Source of the DNA: Oscillospiraceae bacterium
GTDB lineage: Bacteria; Bacillota; Clostridia; Saccharofermentanales; UBA5734
DNA: 36,177 nucleotides
Assembly (NCBI GenBank): GCA_012521915.1
Contig: JAAYLM010000126.1
Location: 1-36,177, forward strand
Direction of reading: 5' to 3'
A model generated the notes under the pieces. The model searched no databases and was not told the DNA's origin. It saw only the letters and a program-made list of their open reading frames with translations. Below, piece after piece: positions 10,061 to 18,845 of the stretch (the first letter of the stretch is position 1; each line of letters begins with the position of its first letter). The translations under genes were made by a program, and so were the position numbers.

Positions 10061-11362
10061 TCAGGACGTCAGCGATGCCAGAATTTCCTGGCGGGTTTGC
10101 GCCAGCATTCCGGCCAGCTGCGCCTGGTCAATATCATCCGGATCAATCAGCAGATCCGCTATGACCGGCTGCGGGTTCAGATCCTTTTTGATGTTCAACC
10201 GTCCGCCGCCCGTTACATTCAGCATGATCACAGCCTGGCGGTTGATGAGCTTCTTCTCGCAGGCCTCAATCAGGGACGCCAGCGCAACGCCGGCTTCGGG
10301 ACACACATCACAGCCTTCGCTCGCAGCAAAAAGGTCCCTGGCCTGAGCCAGTGCCGTGTTATCGACGGCATACACGTGTCCGCCTGCTGCGCTCAGCGCA
10401 TCGAACAGACCCCCGGTTAACCCGTAGGGCGGCTTGCGGTTAGCCAGCACTTTGGCATCGATCGCCTGGCTCAGCCTGCGGGCTTCTGTTGTGTCCATCG
10501 GCGCGATCTCACGACGCCTGGTCTGCCATGCCTGGAAAATTGGTAAAAACGGGCTGTTCTGGGAAAGATGCAGCTGCATCAGTTTATGACCATACCGCCC
10601 GTCCCCAAGCAGCCGGAGATTAGCTTCATGAGCGGCGATCGCTCCGGTTCCGCTACCGATCGCCTGAAAATAGCAATCCGGTATCTGACCTATGGTAGTC
10701 GCGGCAGATAAAAGCGTTGTCCCCATCCCGTCACGCCGGGCGATGTTCCTGGCCCCGCCTTCCGCTTTGAAACCTTGCAGTACGCTGACCTTGTCTGAAA
10801 TCTGGATGGCGTCAAAGTAGTCGCTGTCTCCCGCTGCAGCCACAATACGCACCCACGGCTGCAATGGTTTTTCCTGCCAGAGCTCATTAAGTGATGATTG
10901 GGGCACCACAACCACCAGCGGTACACGGTTTTCTGAAGCGACTTTCAAAAAAGCGCGCGCTGTATTGCCGGCTGACGCGACCACCAGGACTTCTTGACTG
11001 TCCTGCGGATAGCGGGCGCAAACCGTGTAGGCTTCACATTCTTTGAAGCTTCCGGTTGTCATGAAGGCACCCCTGGCAGGCCAATAACCAGAAAAGGTGA
11101 TGTACAGGTTCTCCAGTCCGAGAACAGAAGCCAGGCGCTCGCTTCGGAAAGTCACCGGATAACCGGCAGAAGGCAGGACACGACTGACCGGCAGCCAGTC
11201 GGCGAAACGAAAGAGGCCGGGCTGTTCCGGACGGATATTGAGCTGGCTGGCCTGATACTCCGCACGTAACAGTGCCGGCCCGGCAGCGGCTGGGTTTACC
11301 AGGATAAAGCCGTCATCAACAAGGATCTGGCTGGTTTCCAGGCAGCGGATACGATAACGCAT
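10061..11362 (-). CDS. Cysteate synthase-like / threonine-synthase-fold PLP-dependent enzyme
   Basis: TGSFKECEA (PLP lysine context), ASAGNTARAF, GSGTGAIAA motifs; LFRFADWLPV...GYWPARGAFMTTGSFK resembles cysteate synthases as remembered. Function inferred. Confidence 0.65.
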   Translation of the reverse strand: MRYRIRCLETSQILVDDGFILVNPAAAGPALLRAEYQASQLNIRPEQPGLFRFADWLPVSRVLPSAGYPVTFRSERLASVLGLENLYITFSGYWPARGAFMTTGSFKECEAYTVCARYPQDSQEVLVVASAGNTARAFLKVASENRVPLVVVVPQSSLNELWQEKPLQPWVRIVAAAGDSDYFDAIQISDKVSVLQGFKAEGGARNIARRDGMGTTLLSAATTIGQIPDCYFQAIGSGTGAIAAHEANLRLLGDGRYGHKLMQLHLSQNSPFLPIFQAWQTRRREIAPMDTTEARRLSQAIDAKVLANRKPPYGLTGGLFDALSAAGGHVYAVDNTALAQARDLFAASEGCDVCPEAGVALASLIEACEKKLINRQAVIMLNVTGGGRLNIKKDLNPQPVIADLLIDPDDIDQAQLAGMLAQTRQEILASLTS

Positions 11363-11384
11363 AGCGGTCCTCCGATGCGTGTAT

Positions 11385-11408
11385 GCGGGCAGCCGGACGG
11401 CTGCCCGC
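11385..11408. other. Intercistronic perfect hairpin
   Basis: GCGGGCAGCC-GGAC-GGCTGCCCGC, 10-bp perfect stem with tetraloop, no flanking T-run. Confidence 0.75.
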
Positions 11409-11425
11409 GTCAGGTGACAGTAAAA

Positions 11426-12271
11426 TCAGATTAGATCACCACGTCTGTTTTTCTTCCAGGGTTCTTTAACTCGAAAAGTGTTTTTCATGCTGCCGATACC
11501 TCGTGCCTCCAGGGCAGCTAGGCAGGTCCGGTTGCACACCGCCGCGAAGCGGTCCGGTTTGCCGCTCGGATGCAGCCGGTTAGCCATGCCGCCATTCGGG
11601 CATTTCTTGCACATCTCAAAATTAATCTCAGCCATGACAAACGTCTTGCCGCAGATTGTGCGGGTGACTTTCTTTTCCGTGCTGATCGCCTGTAAAGGGC
11701 ATGCGCTGACACAGGCGCCGCACTGGTCGCAGACCGTCTGGTCCAGCAATGGATCCGACATCAGGGGGGCATCGGTGATGATCATCTGGAAGCGCTGGCG
11801 ATGACCAAATTCAGGGGTTAACACATCCTGATTGAGACCTAGTTCACCGAGGCCGCAGGCTACAGCCGCGTAATCAAAGTCCGGTGTGACATTCGCAGCC
11901 GGACGTCCTTCAGCCACCGGCACGCCCATGGCCGTTGTCGAAGTCGGATTAGGGAAGATGGGGCAGGCTTCCCATCCGGCGTTCTCGATAAAACGGACCA
12001 GGTCATAGGTGACCTGAGCGACAAACTGATTATCCAGCCAGGTGTAGCCAAAATTACTGTAGCTGTTGATGTTGGTGCCCTCTTCGACACCACGCAGTGT
12101 ACCGCGTGGGATCATCTGGCCGATCAGGATCACCGTATGCCCCTCAGGGAAAATACTGAACGGATTATACTGTGGGTCCAGATCTGCGAAACGCTCTTTT
12201 TCGGCAAAACCAATCAGATCGATTTTCAGCTCCTGGGCCTTATCCTTTATTTCTTGCTTAAATGCGTTCAT
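11426..12271 (-). CDS. 4Fe-4S protein, QueG/RdhA (epoxyqueuosine reductase/reductive dehalogenase)-like
   Basis: LTPEFGHRQRFQMIITDAPL, CDQCGACVSACP ferredoxin motif, C-terminal MCKKCPN...AAVCNRTC; SD AAAGGAGG. Confidence 0.78.
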   Translation of the reverse strand: MNAFKQEIKDKAQELKIDLIGFAEKERFADLDPQYNPFSIFPEGHTVILIGQMIPRGTLRGVEEGTNINSYSNFGYTWLDNQFVAQVTYDLVRFIENAGWEACPIFPNPTSTTAMGVPVAEGRPAANVTPDFDYAAVACGLGELGLNQDVLTPEFGHRQRFQMIITDAPLMSDPLLDQTVCDQCGACVSACPLQAISTEKKVTRTICGKTFVMAEINFEMCKKCPNGGMANRLHPSGKPDRFAAVCNRTCLAALEARGIGSMKNTFRVKEPWKKNRRGDLI

Positions 12272-12297
12272 GCCATGCCTCCTTTGTCAGATAACGG

Positions 12298-13401
12298 TCA
12301 GTATTCATTTTCCCGCATTGCCGGATCGCGTTTATCCAGATAGGCTTCACGCCAGGGATTGATGCGCCCGACTTTTTCCTTTTGCTGCCAGGGAAGCATC
12401 CACAGTTTGCGCTTGTACAGCGGGTTTTTGAACAAATTCTTGATCGCTTTGCGTTTCTCCAGAGCGTCCATGCAGCTGCAGATGCAGCCGCGCGCACCGC
12501 AGAGGGCAAAATAGCCGACATGGCTCAACACATATTTGTAGTAGTGGATGATTGCGTTGTCCGGCTGGTCATAAACTGAACCCCAGGTGGCCAGAGCCAT
12601 GGTGTAGGTAAGGCGGTAAGCCTCTTCCTCAGTACCATTCATGTTCTGCACGTCCAGTTCCAGATTAGGCAGGTCCTTTTTCAAGAAGGGCGATATACGG
12701 TTGTTAAGACCGTGGTGCGTCAGGGTGCAGCGGCCCATGTCGACATCACCCCAGTGGATATCAACGCCACCCACATTGATGTGTATGTCTTTGTCTTCTG
12801 TTTTGGCCGGTGGGATCGCATTGCCGGGACAGTCAATGACACAACGTCCACATTGGTTACAAAGCGTCCCGGGCTGAATGATGGGATCCGGATCAAGTTC
12901 AGCGTCCGTCATGATCATGCCCAGGCGGACACGTGGCCCGAATTCCGGCGTCATGAAGACTTTGCCATGGCCCATCTCACCCAATCCCGCGCCGACGGCC
13001 ATGATGCGCACACTCATGGCCACATTGGGCAGACGGCCGGGCACGACTGGTTCTCCTTCGCCCATCCGTTCACTGACCGCCGGGTAATGCGGGATGGCTT
13101 CCCAGCCCATGTCTTCGATAAAACAGGACAAGGCATAGGTCAGCTTCGGGCGGAAAAGTGTATTGAGGCGATTGTAAGAATAAAAAGTGTAGTTATGCCA
13201 GTGGGTCCCTTCGATGATGCCGCGATAAGAACCACGGGGAATCCGCATGGCCAACATGATGATTGATTTGCATTCTGGAAAATAGTTCTTCGGGTTCATC
13301 AACGGAGGCGCTTCCTTGTAACGATCGATATTGCCGATGGCAATACAGTCAATACCCAGTTCTTTCGCCTTGTCTTTGATCATTTGCGATGTCAGTTTCA
13401 T
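12298..13401 (-). CDS. 4Fe-4S protein, QueG/RdhA-like (longer paralog)
   Basis: MTPEFGPRVRLGMIMTDAEL, CNQCGRCVIDCP, C-terminal LCGARGCICSCMDALE; ATG overlaps upstream stop (ATGA). Confidence 0.78.
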   Translation of the reverse strand: MKLTSQMIKDKAKELGIDCIAIGNIDRYKEAPPLMNPKNYFPECKSIIMLAMRIPRGSYRGIIEGTHWHNYTFYSYNRLNTLFRPKLTYALSCFIEDMGWEAIPHYPAVSERMGEGEPVVPGRLPNVAMSVRIMAVGAGLGEMGHGKVFMTPEFGPRVRLGMIMTDAELDPDPIIQPGTLCNQCGRCVIDCPGNAIPPAKTEDKDIHINVGGVDIHWGDVDMGRCTLTHHGLNNRISPFLKKDLPNLELDVQNMNGTEEEAYRLTYTMALATWGSVYDQPDNAIIHYYKYVLSHVGYFALCGARGCICSCMDALEKRKAIKNLFKNPLYKRKLWMLPWQQKEKVGRINPWREAYLDKRDPAMRENEY

Positions 13402-14237
13402 TGGCGCCCTCCTTCGACGATTTCTACAGCTTCGCCGAACTCGTTTTTACCCCATGCCTGTCGTTTGCGGAAGCGCGCCTCAAACGTGTTGCTCAACACA
13501 CCGGCCTGCTCCAGTTCGTCCACACAGGTCCTGTTGCAGAGTGCCGCCAGACGATCCACACCATTCGGTCCGTTGACGGCTCCATTTTTGCAGATGGCGC
13601 ATTGTTGCTCATCGCGAGCGGCAACCTGCATGGTTTTGCCGCAGATACTGATGTTATAAGCCTTTTCCATATCCAAAGCCTGCAGGGGACAGATGCTGAC
13701 GCAGCGGCCGCAGCGTGTGCAGACCGGCTGGTCCAGCAAAGGGTCTGCCGGCAGACTGGCTTCAGTCAGAATCATGATAAAGCGCTGGCGGGGACCAAAA
13801 CGCGGCGTCAGAATTTCTCCGCTCAGACCGATCTCACCCAGACCGCAGGCAACTGCGGCATAGTTGAAATCAGGCTGAACCGTCCGGGCTACTCCGGAGA
13901 CTGAAACCTGCTTTTCCGGAACCAGCGGCATCGCCTCATAACCGCTGCGCTCAATAAAGGTCACTAATTCATATGCGGACTGGGCCAGAAACTCGTCAGC
14001 CAGCCAGCTTTTGCCAAAACTACCGTAATCGCCGAAATTGATGCCTTCTTCAACACCACGCAGACTGCCACGGGTGACGCGCCTGGCGATCATAATGACC
14101 GTCTGGGCAGCAGGGAACAGGGAAAACGGGTTTTTCTCTGCACTCAGACCGTCAAAGCGGTCACGCCCGGCAAAACCGATCATGTCGACCAGGGCAGTTT
14201 TGGCGGCTTGGCGGATCTCCTCCTTGAATTGAAGCAT
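13398..14237 (-). CDS. 4Fe-4S protein, QueG/RdhA-like (paralog of 11426-12271)
   Basis: LTPRFGPRQRFIMILTEASL, CTRCGRCVSICP, QCAICKN...AALCNRTC; SD GAGGAGG. Confidence 0.78.
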   Translation of the reverse strand: MLQFKEEIRQAAKTALVDMIGFAGRDRFDGLSAEKNPFSLFPAAQTVIMIARRVTRGSLRGVEEGINFGDYGSFGKSWLADEFLAQSAYELVTFIERSGYEAMPLVPEKQVSVSGVARTVQPDFNYAAVACGLGEIGLSGEILTPRFGPRQRFIMILTEASLPADPLLDQPVCTRCGRCVSICPLQALDMEKAYNISICGKTMQVAARDEQQCAICKNGAVNGPNGVDRLAALCNRTCVDELEQAGVLSNTFEARFRKRQAWGKNEFGEAVEIVEGGRQ

Positions 14238-14330
14238 AGACTCCTCCTCTCACGGGACAAAACATTGCTCAATGGACTTTTGCTTGAATTGAATTTTGCG
14301 GATCTTAAGCACCGCAGACAGAAGATGATA

Positions 14331-14351
14331 ATGTTCGACATTGTCGAATAT
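14331..14351. promoter_or_regulatory. Candidate operator palindrome at the 4Fe-4S operon promoter
   Basis: AT-g-TTCGAC-ATT-GTCGAA-t-AT; perfect 6-bp arms, placed directly downstream of the predicted minus-strand -10. Confidence 0.5.
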
Positions 14352-14377
14352 GTATGGACAATATTTCTCTATGTCAA
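14349..14377 (-). promoter_or_regulatory. Putative sigma-A-type promoter of the 4Fe-4S/cysteate-synthase-like operon
   Basis: On minus strand: TTGACA (14377-14372), 17-nt spacer, weak -10 TACATA (14354-14349). Confidence 0.45.
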
Positions 14378-14488
14378 ACAACCAACATTGTAAAACAGGA
14401 TGCCGCTTTCGTCAACAAAGTTAAGGACAAAAAGCGCGCGGATGCGGAAGACAGTAATTGAACCGGACATCCTGATTAATCATCTCCT

Positions 14489-14530
14489 AAAAAACGAACC
14501 TGCCACCGTTTACAGATGGCAGGTTCGTTT
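14489..14530 (-). terminator. Rho-independent terminator of the Gfo/Idh pair
   Basis: 14-bp perfect stem AAACGAACCTGCCA / TGGCAGGTTCGTTT followed on minus strand by TTTTTT. Confidence 0.88.
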
Positions 14531-14572
14531 GCTGATCGTTCATAAACACCAGGTTTCGTCAGCCTGGATAAG

Positions 14573-15430
14573 TTAAACATGCCCTGGAACCGCAATCCAC
14601 TTGCCGGGTTCTGCCATAGCCTGCAGGCCGGCATCGCGCATAGCTATGGTCGCGCAGGTTTCCCTGGCTGGAACAGGCGGTTTGCCATCCGTGAAAAAGC
14701 GCAGCAGATCATCGATAAACGGTTGCCAGAAATCAGCCTTGATGTCTCTGGCTGTGCCTTGCTGTCCGCTGGCCTGGATAACAAAAGAGAAACCGGTCCA
14801 GGGCAGTTGGCTGATCTGACTGCTGCGTCCGTCATCGTAGGTATACAGGATCACCGGTACCTCAGCAGTACCGACGGCCATGGCACGTCTGGCTCCGGGG
14901 CCCATCATCCGGACGATCATCTCCAATTGATGAATCACGTAGCTGGAGAACTGTCCCGGACCGCGGGTAGCCATGTATGTGACATCTGCCTGCCCAAGCT
15001 TCTGTTCTTCCAACCATTTCAATTCCTGAGCATATCGCAGCGCAGAGGTTGAATAGAGGGGGGTGTGGCCGGCTTCAGCCTGGGCGAAAAGCCGCACGGC
15101 CGCAGCCAGGTCAGGCGCGAAAGTCTTATCGATATAGGTCGGTTTTCCTGACTGGAGCGCTACCCGGGCCAGTGTCTCGTGCTGTTCCGGATGATCCGGT
15201 GATAAAACAACCAGGCAGTCACTGGCGGCAACCAGGGCCTCGACTGAAGGCATCGGCTTTACTGAAAAGCGCTCGCACCAAGCTTTTGTCCCCAGGCCAC
15301 CTGGCTTATCCATGGCAGCCCAGGCGTAGGAGATCTCGAAGCCGTCAATTTCCGAAGCGCTGATCCAGGCAGGATAATTGTTGGCATGCCATTCGTCCAG
15401 ATAGTAATCGATAAAGCCGATCTTCTTCAT
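14573..15430 (-). CDS. Gfo/Idh/MocA-family oxidoreductase-like protein
   Basis: Rossmann-like N-terminal half (LVVLSPDHPEQHETLARVALQSGKPTYIDKTFAPDL), 4-bp ATGA overlap with the upstream paralog. Confidence 0.7.
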   Translation of the reverse strand: MKKIGFIDYYLDEWHANNYPAWISASEIDGFEISYAWAAMDKPGGLGTKAWCERFSVKPMPSVEALVAASDCLVVLSPDHPEQHETLARVALQSGKPTYIDKTFAPDLAAAVRLFAQAEAGHTPLYSTSALRYAQELKWLEEQKLGQADVTYMATRGPGQFSSYVIHQLEMIVRMMGPGARRAMAVGTAEVPVILYTYDDGRSSQISQLPWTGFSFVIQASGQQGTARDIKADFWQPFIDDLLRFFTDGKPPVPARETCATIAMRDAGLQAMAEPGKWIAVPGHV

Positions 15431-16494
15431 GAAAAAACGACCTCTTGTCCACTTTCAGCCGACTGGTATAACCCATCCATGATCTGCGCGGTGACCAGAA
15501 CTTCATCAACATTCGAGCGGATTTTCTTACCCTGGCGGCCACATTCGATGAAAGCGTCGATCTCATCATAGAACATGTCCGCCATGTTCATATCACATTT
15601 GGTCTCTGTAAGCATGTCGTCTTTGGTGCTGAACAGCGTAAACTGGCCGCCATACTGCAGCTTGATGCCGGCCTTGTCACCGAGAAACTCAATAAACATG
15701 GCCCGTTCATTCAGGTTCTGAGCCCAGGCGCCGTTCAGAGTGATGCTCGGTCCGGCTGTGCGAACAAAACCGGTCACAAAATCTTCCACATCGTATGTGC
15801 CTGAATAGTCAGGAGGCCCTGCCCACATTCCGGTGTAGACATAGTCTTCCATGTCGGTACCCAGCTTGCTGTAGGCTGCGCCGGAAACCGACTGTACCGC
15901 AGGCGCGTTGATGCAATAGCAGATCAAGTCAATAAAATGGACGCCCCAGTCGATAAGGACGCCTCCACCAGCCATAGCTTTTGTCGTGAACTGGCCTCCG
16001 AGACCAGGAATGGAACGGTGTGCCCTGAAAGAACAATAAATATGATAAAGCGATCCCAGTTCACCTGCCTGAATAAGGTCGCGCACCTTGTTTACTGCCG
16101 TATTAAAGCGGTTGACGACACCGATATTCAGGATGCGCTGGTTTTTATCGGCCGCTTCCTTCATGCGCAGAACTTCAGCATAATTCACAGCAGCCGGTTT
16201 TTCACAAAGGACATGCTTTCCGGCGTTGAGGCAGTCGATGGAGATAGGGGCATGCAGATAGTTCGGCACGCACACCGACACCAGCTCAACAGACTGGTCT
16301 TGAAGAAAATCATGGTAGTCTGTTAAAACCTGTGTCTCCGCGTCTCCGTATTTTTCCGCCAGTGCCTTGGCTCTCTCAGGAATAATGTACACACAGTAGG
16401 CAATTTTCGCTTTGGGGTTTTTCGCATAGGATGGTCCGTGGGCGGAATTGGCGATGGTTCCGCAGCCGATGATCGCAATTTTTACCGGTTTCAT
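15427..16494 (-). CDS. Gfo/Idh/MocA-family oxidoreductase
   Basis: IAIIGCGTIANSAHGPSY, CVPNYLHAPISIDCLNAGKHVLCEKPAAVN, GGGVLIDWGVHFIDL motifs; SD AGGAGG. Confidence 0.9.
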   Translation of the reverse strand: MKPVKIAIIGCGTIANSAHGPSYAKNPKAKIAYCVYIIPERAKALAEKYGDAETQVLTDYHDFLQDQSVELVSVCVPNYLHAPISIDCLNAGKHVLCEKPAAVNYAEVLRMKEAADKNQRILNIGVVNRFNTAVNKVRDLIQAGELGSLYHIYCSFRAHRSIPGLGGQFTTKAMAGGGVLIDWGVHFIDLICYCINAPAVQSVSGAAYSKLGTDMEDYVYTGMWAGPPDYSGTYDVEDFVTGFVRTAGPSITLNGAWAQNLNERAMFIEFLGDKAGIKLQYGGQFTLFSTKDDMLTETKCDMNMADMFYDEIDAFIECGRQGKKIRSNVDEVLVTAQIMDGLYQSAESGQEVVFS

Positions 16495-16628
16495 ATGATC
16501 CTCCTGATGGCTTGATATCCTCAGCGTTTACGCCGGGTAGGCTTGTTGCCTAAATTTCATTATAACGTAAAGATCCGTTTTTGCGCCTGCTGGTACTGGA
16601 AAAAACAATGAGCTTCATCTACCGTGCA

Positions 16629-16658
16629 AAGCCGCAGGATCGTTTGATCCTGCGGCTT
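16629..16658 (-). terminator. Strong hairpin downstream of the floA operon
   Basis: AAGCCGCAGGATC-GTTT-GATCCTGCGGCTT, 13-bp perfect stem; only a short T-tract follows on the minus strand. Confidence 0.55.
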
Positions 16659-16726
16659 CAGTTACTGTAAAGTCACGTTCTTACAATCTCTTTGCTGGAG
16701 GTCAGCACGCATCCCGCAGCCGACTG

Positions 16727-17086
16727 TTAGAAGCCATAGCGTCCACGGCCTCGGCGACGGGCCAGCGGGCGTCCGAGAATTTCAGCGAAAACAACACCCT
16801 GCACCATCGCTGAGGCAGAAATCGACGGCAGAACATGTGTATCCTGCATGTGGCCGGTGGTTTCCATTGATTCTTGCGCAGGGTTCAGCTCTTTTTTATC
16901 CTCGAGCATACGTGCGACTGAACCGGGACCAGCTTCGACCGCCTGTTCCGGCTCAGGCGGCTGGTATGAATAACGCGATGGCTGCATCGTAACGCGCGGT
17001 CCGGCCTGATGGTCGTCCATGGCAGAAGCCGCGGCAGCCTCCAGGCGGTTCAGCATCTCATTAATTCGTTCATTCAGGGTTGCCAT
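16727..17086 (-). CDS. Hypothetical protein co-located with floA
   Basis: 119-aa ORF directly downstream of floA, coiled N-terminus and basic C-terminus (SAMVQGVVFAEILGRPLARRRGRGRYGF). Confidence 0.65.
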   Translation of the reverse strand: MATLNERINEMLNRLEAAAASAMDDHQAGPRVTMQPSRYSYQPPEPEQAVEAGPGSVARMLEDKKELNPAQESMETTGHMQDTHVLPSISASAMVQGVVFAEILGRPLARRRGRGRYGF

Positions 17087-17115
17087 ATGGCCCCACCCCC
17101 TGTATCGTGCAAAGC

Positions 17116-18123
17116 TTACTGTTCATTTTTCGCTTTGCTGCTTGCGGAATTGTCCTGCTTGCTGACATCGGCAATTGATGAGCGCATCTGCGTATCAGAA
17201 ACGACATTCTGCATGTTGTAGTAATCCATGACCCCAAGGTGGCCTTCGCGCAGGGCCTGGGCCATTGCTTTCGGCACATCCGCTTCTGCTTCGACCACTT
17301 TAGCCCGCATCTCGACAACGGCTGCCTTCATTTCCTGCTCACGGGCAACCGCCATGGCACGCCGTTCCTCGGCTTTCGCCTGGGCAATCCGTTTGTCGGC
17401 TTCAGCCTGGTCGGTCTGGAGCTGGGCGCCAATGTTGCGGCCAACGTCAACGTCGGCGATATCAATAGAGAGGATTTCAAAAGCAGTGCCGGCATCCAAT
17501 CCTTTGTCCAGCACAGTCTTGGATATGCGGTCCGGGTTCTCCAGGACATCCTTGTGGGTCGTCGATGAGCCGATGGTTGTGACAATACCTTCACCAACCC
17601 TGGCGATGATGGTCTGCTCGCCAGCGCCGCCAACCAGTCGGTCAATATTGGCACGTACCGTGACACGGGCTTTGGCTTTCAGTTCAATGCCATCTTTTGC
17701 GATGGCGGCGACCAGCGGCGTTTCAATGACTTTGGGATAGACACTCATCTGAACAGCTTCCAGAACATCGCGTCCGGCCAAATCAATGGCGGCCGCCCGT
17801 TCGAAACCCAAGTCAATTTCCGCCCGCTGGGCAGCAATCAGCGCGTTGACAACCTTGTCGACATTACCGCCAGCCAGGAAATGAGCCTCCAGCTTATTGA
17901 TGCTGATATTCAGTCCAGCTTTGGTCGCTTTGATCATCGGGCCGACGACACGCGTCGGGATGACCCGGCGCACGCGCATGCCGATCAGGTTGAAAATGCC
18001 GACTTTTACACCGGCAGCCGCTGCTGAAATCCATAATCCGACCGGGACAAAGCTGAAAAACAAGGACAGTACGATGATGATACCGGCAATAATCAGGAGA
18101 TAGATAAAGATATCTGGTGGCAT
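17116..18123 (-). CDS. floA: Flotillin-like protein FloA (SPFH domain)
   Basis: [95 protein letters not shown] are characteristic of FloA/YqfA. Confidence 0.95.
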   Translation of the reverse strand: MPPDIFIYLLIIAGIIIVLSLFFSFVPVGLWISAAAAGVKVGIFNLIGMRVRRVIPTRVVGPMIKATKAGLNISINKLEAHFLAGGNVDKVVNALIAAQRAEIDLGFERAAAIDLAGRDVLEAVQMSVYPKVIETPLVAAIAKDGIELKAKARVTVRANIDRLVGGAGEQTIIARVGEGIVTTIGSSTTHKDVLENPDRISKTVLDKGLDAGTAFEILSIDIADVDVGRNIGAQLQTDQAEADKRIAQAKAEERRAMAVAREQEMKAAVVEMRAKVVEAEADVPKAMAQALREGHLGVMDYYNMQNVVSDTQMRSSIADVSKQDNSASSKAKNEQ

Positions 18124-18160
18124 AGGTGTTTCGCTCCTTTCGGTTTGCGGGAGACAGGAA

Positions 18161-18697
18161 TTATTCCTGAATCGGTCTGACGACTATTCGGCGCCCTTCG
18201 ACGCGGACTACCTTGACACGGGTTTGTGACTGGATAAATGTGCCTTCGGCAACAACATCAAGCTTCTCCCCGGCAAAATCCGCAGATCCAGCCGGCCGCA
18301 GCACGGTTAAGGTGATTCCTTCACGGCCAACCAGATCAACATTTTCGGAGGTGGACCGGTAACCATCTTCTGCGCGGGCTGCCGACTGCAGGACAACCCG
18401 CCTGGCCAGGACCCCTTTTTTGGCCGAACGCAGTATAATGGTTAGGAAAATCGCCAGAATGACCAGCAGAACGAGTACCATCATAAATGCTTCAAAGGCG
18501 TTGCGGGCGGTCAAGATGATCCCAAGAATCAAGAGAAGCAGCCCGGTGCCGCCGGCGATGCCAAAGCCGGGCACGAAGACCTCGACAACCAAAAGAACCA
18601 GGCCAAGAATTAGAATAATCGCTTGTAGGGTATCGATGGCTTCAACAAAACTGAAAATCCCCGATGCCGCGTTGGCAACCAGCGCCAGCATGTCCAT
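18161..18697 (-). CDS. NfeD-family membrane protein (short form)
   Basis: Multiple TM segments ([32 protein letters not shown]) then OB-fold-like tail ([29 protein letters not shown]); next to floA. Confidence 0.87.
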   Translation of the reverse strand: MDMLALVANAASGIFSFVEAIDTLQAIILILGLVLLVVEVFVPGFGIAGGTGLLLLILGIILTARNAFEAFMMVLVLLVILAIFLTIILRSAKKGVLARRVVLQSAARAEDGYRSTSENVDLVGREGITLTVLRPAGSADFAGEKLDVVAEGTFIQSQTRVKVVRVEGRRIVVRPIQE

Positions 18698-18845
18698 CTT
18701 TCATCCACCTCTTTCCGTCTTGATCCCTGCTGCAGATACGGAAGCAGAACAAATCTGTATTCAGTATAGGCACATGCACGCCAAAACTCAATTGCCGCAC
18801 CGGCTACAGCCTTCATATTTACGAAACAGACATATTTCTGCAGTG

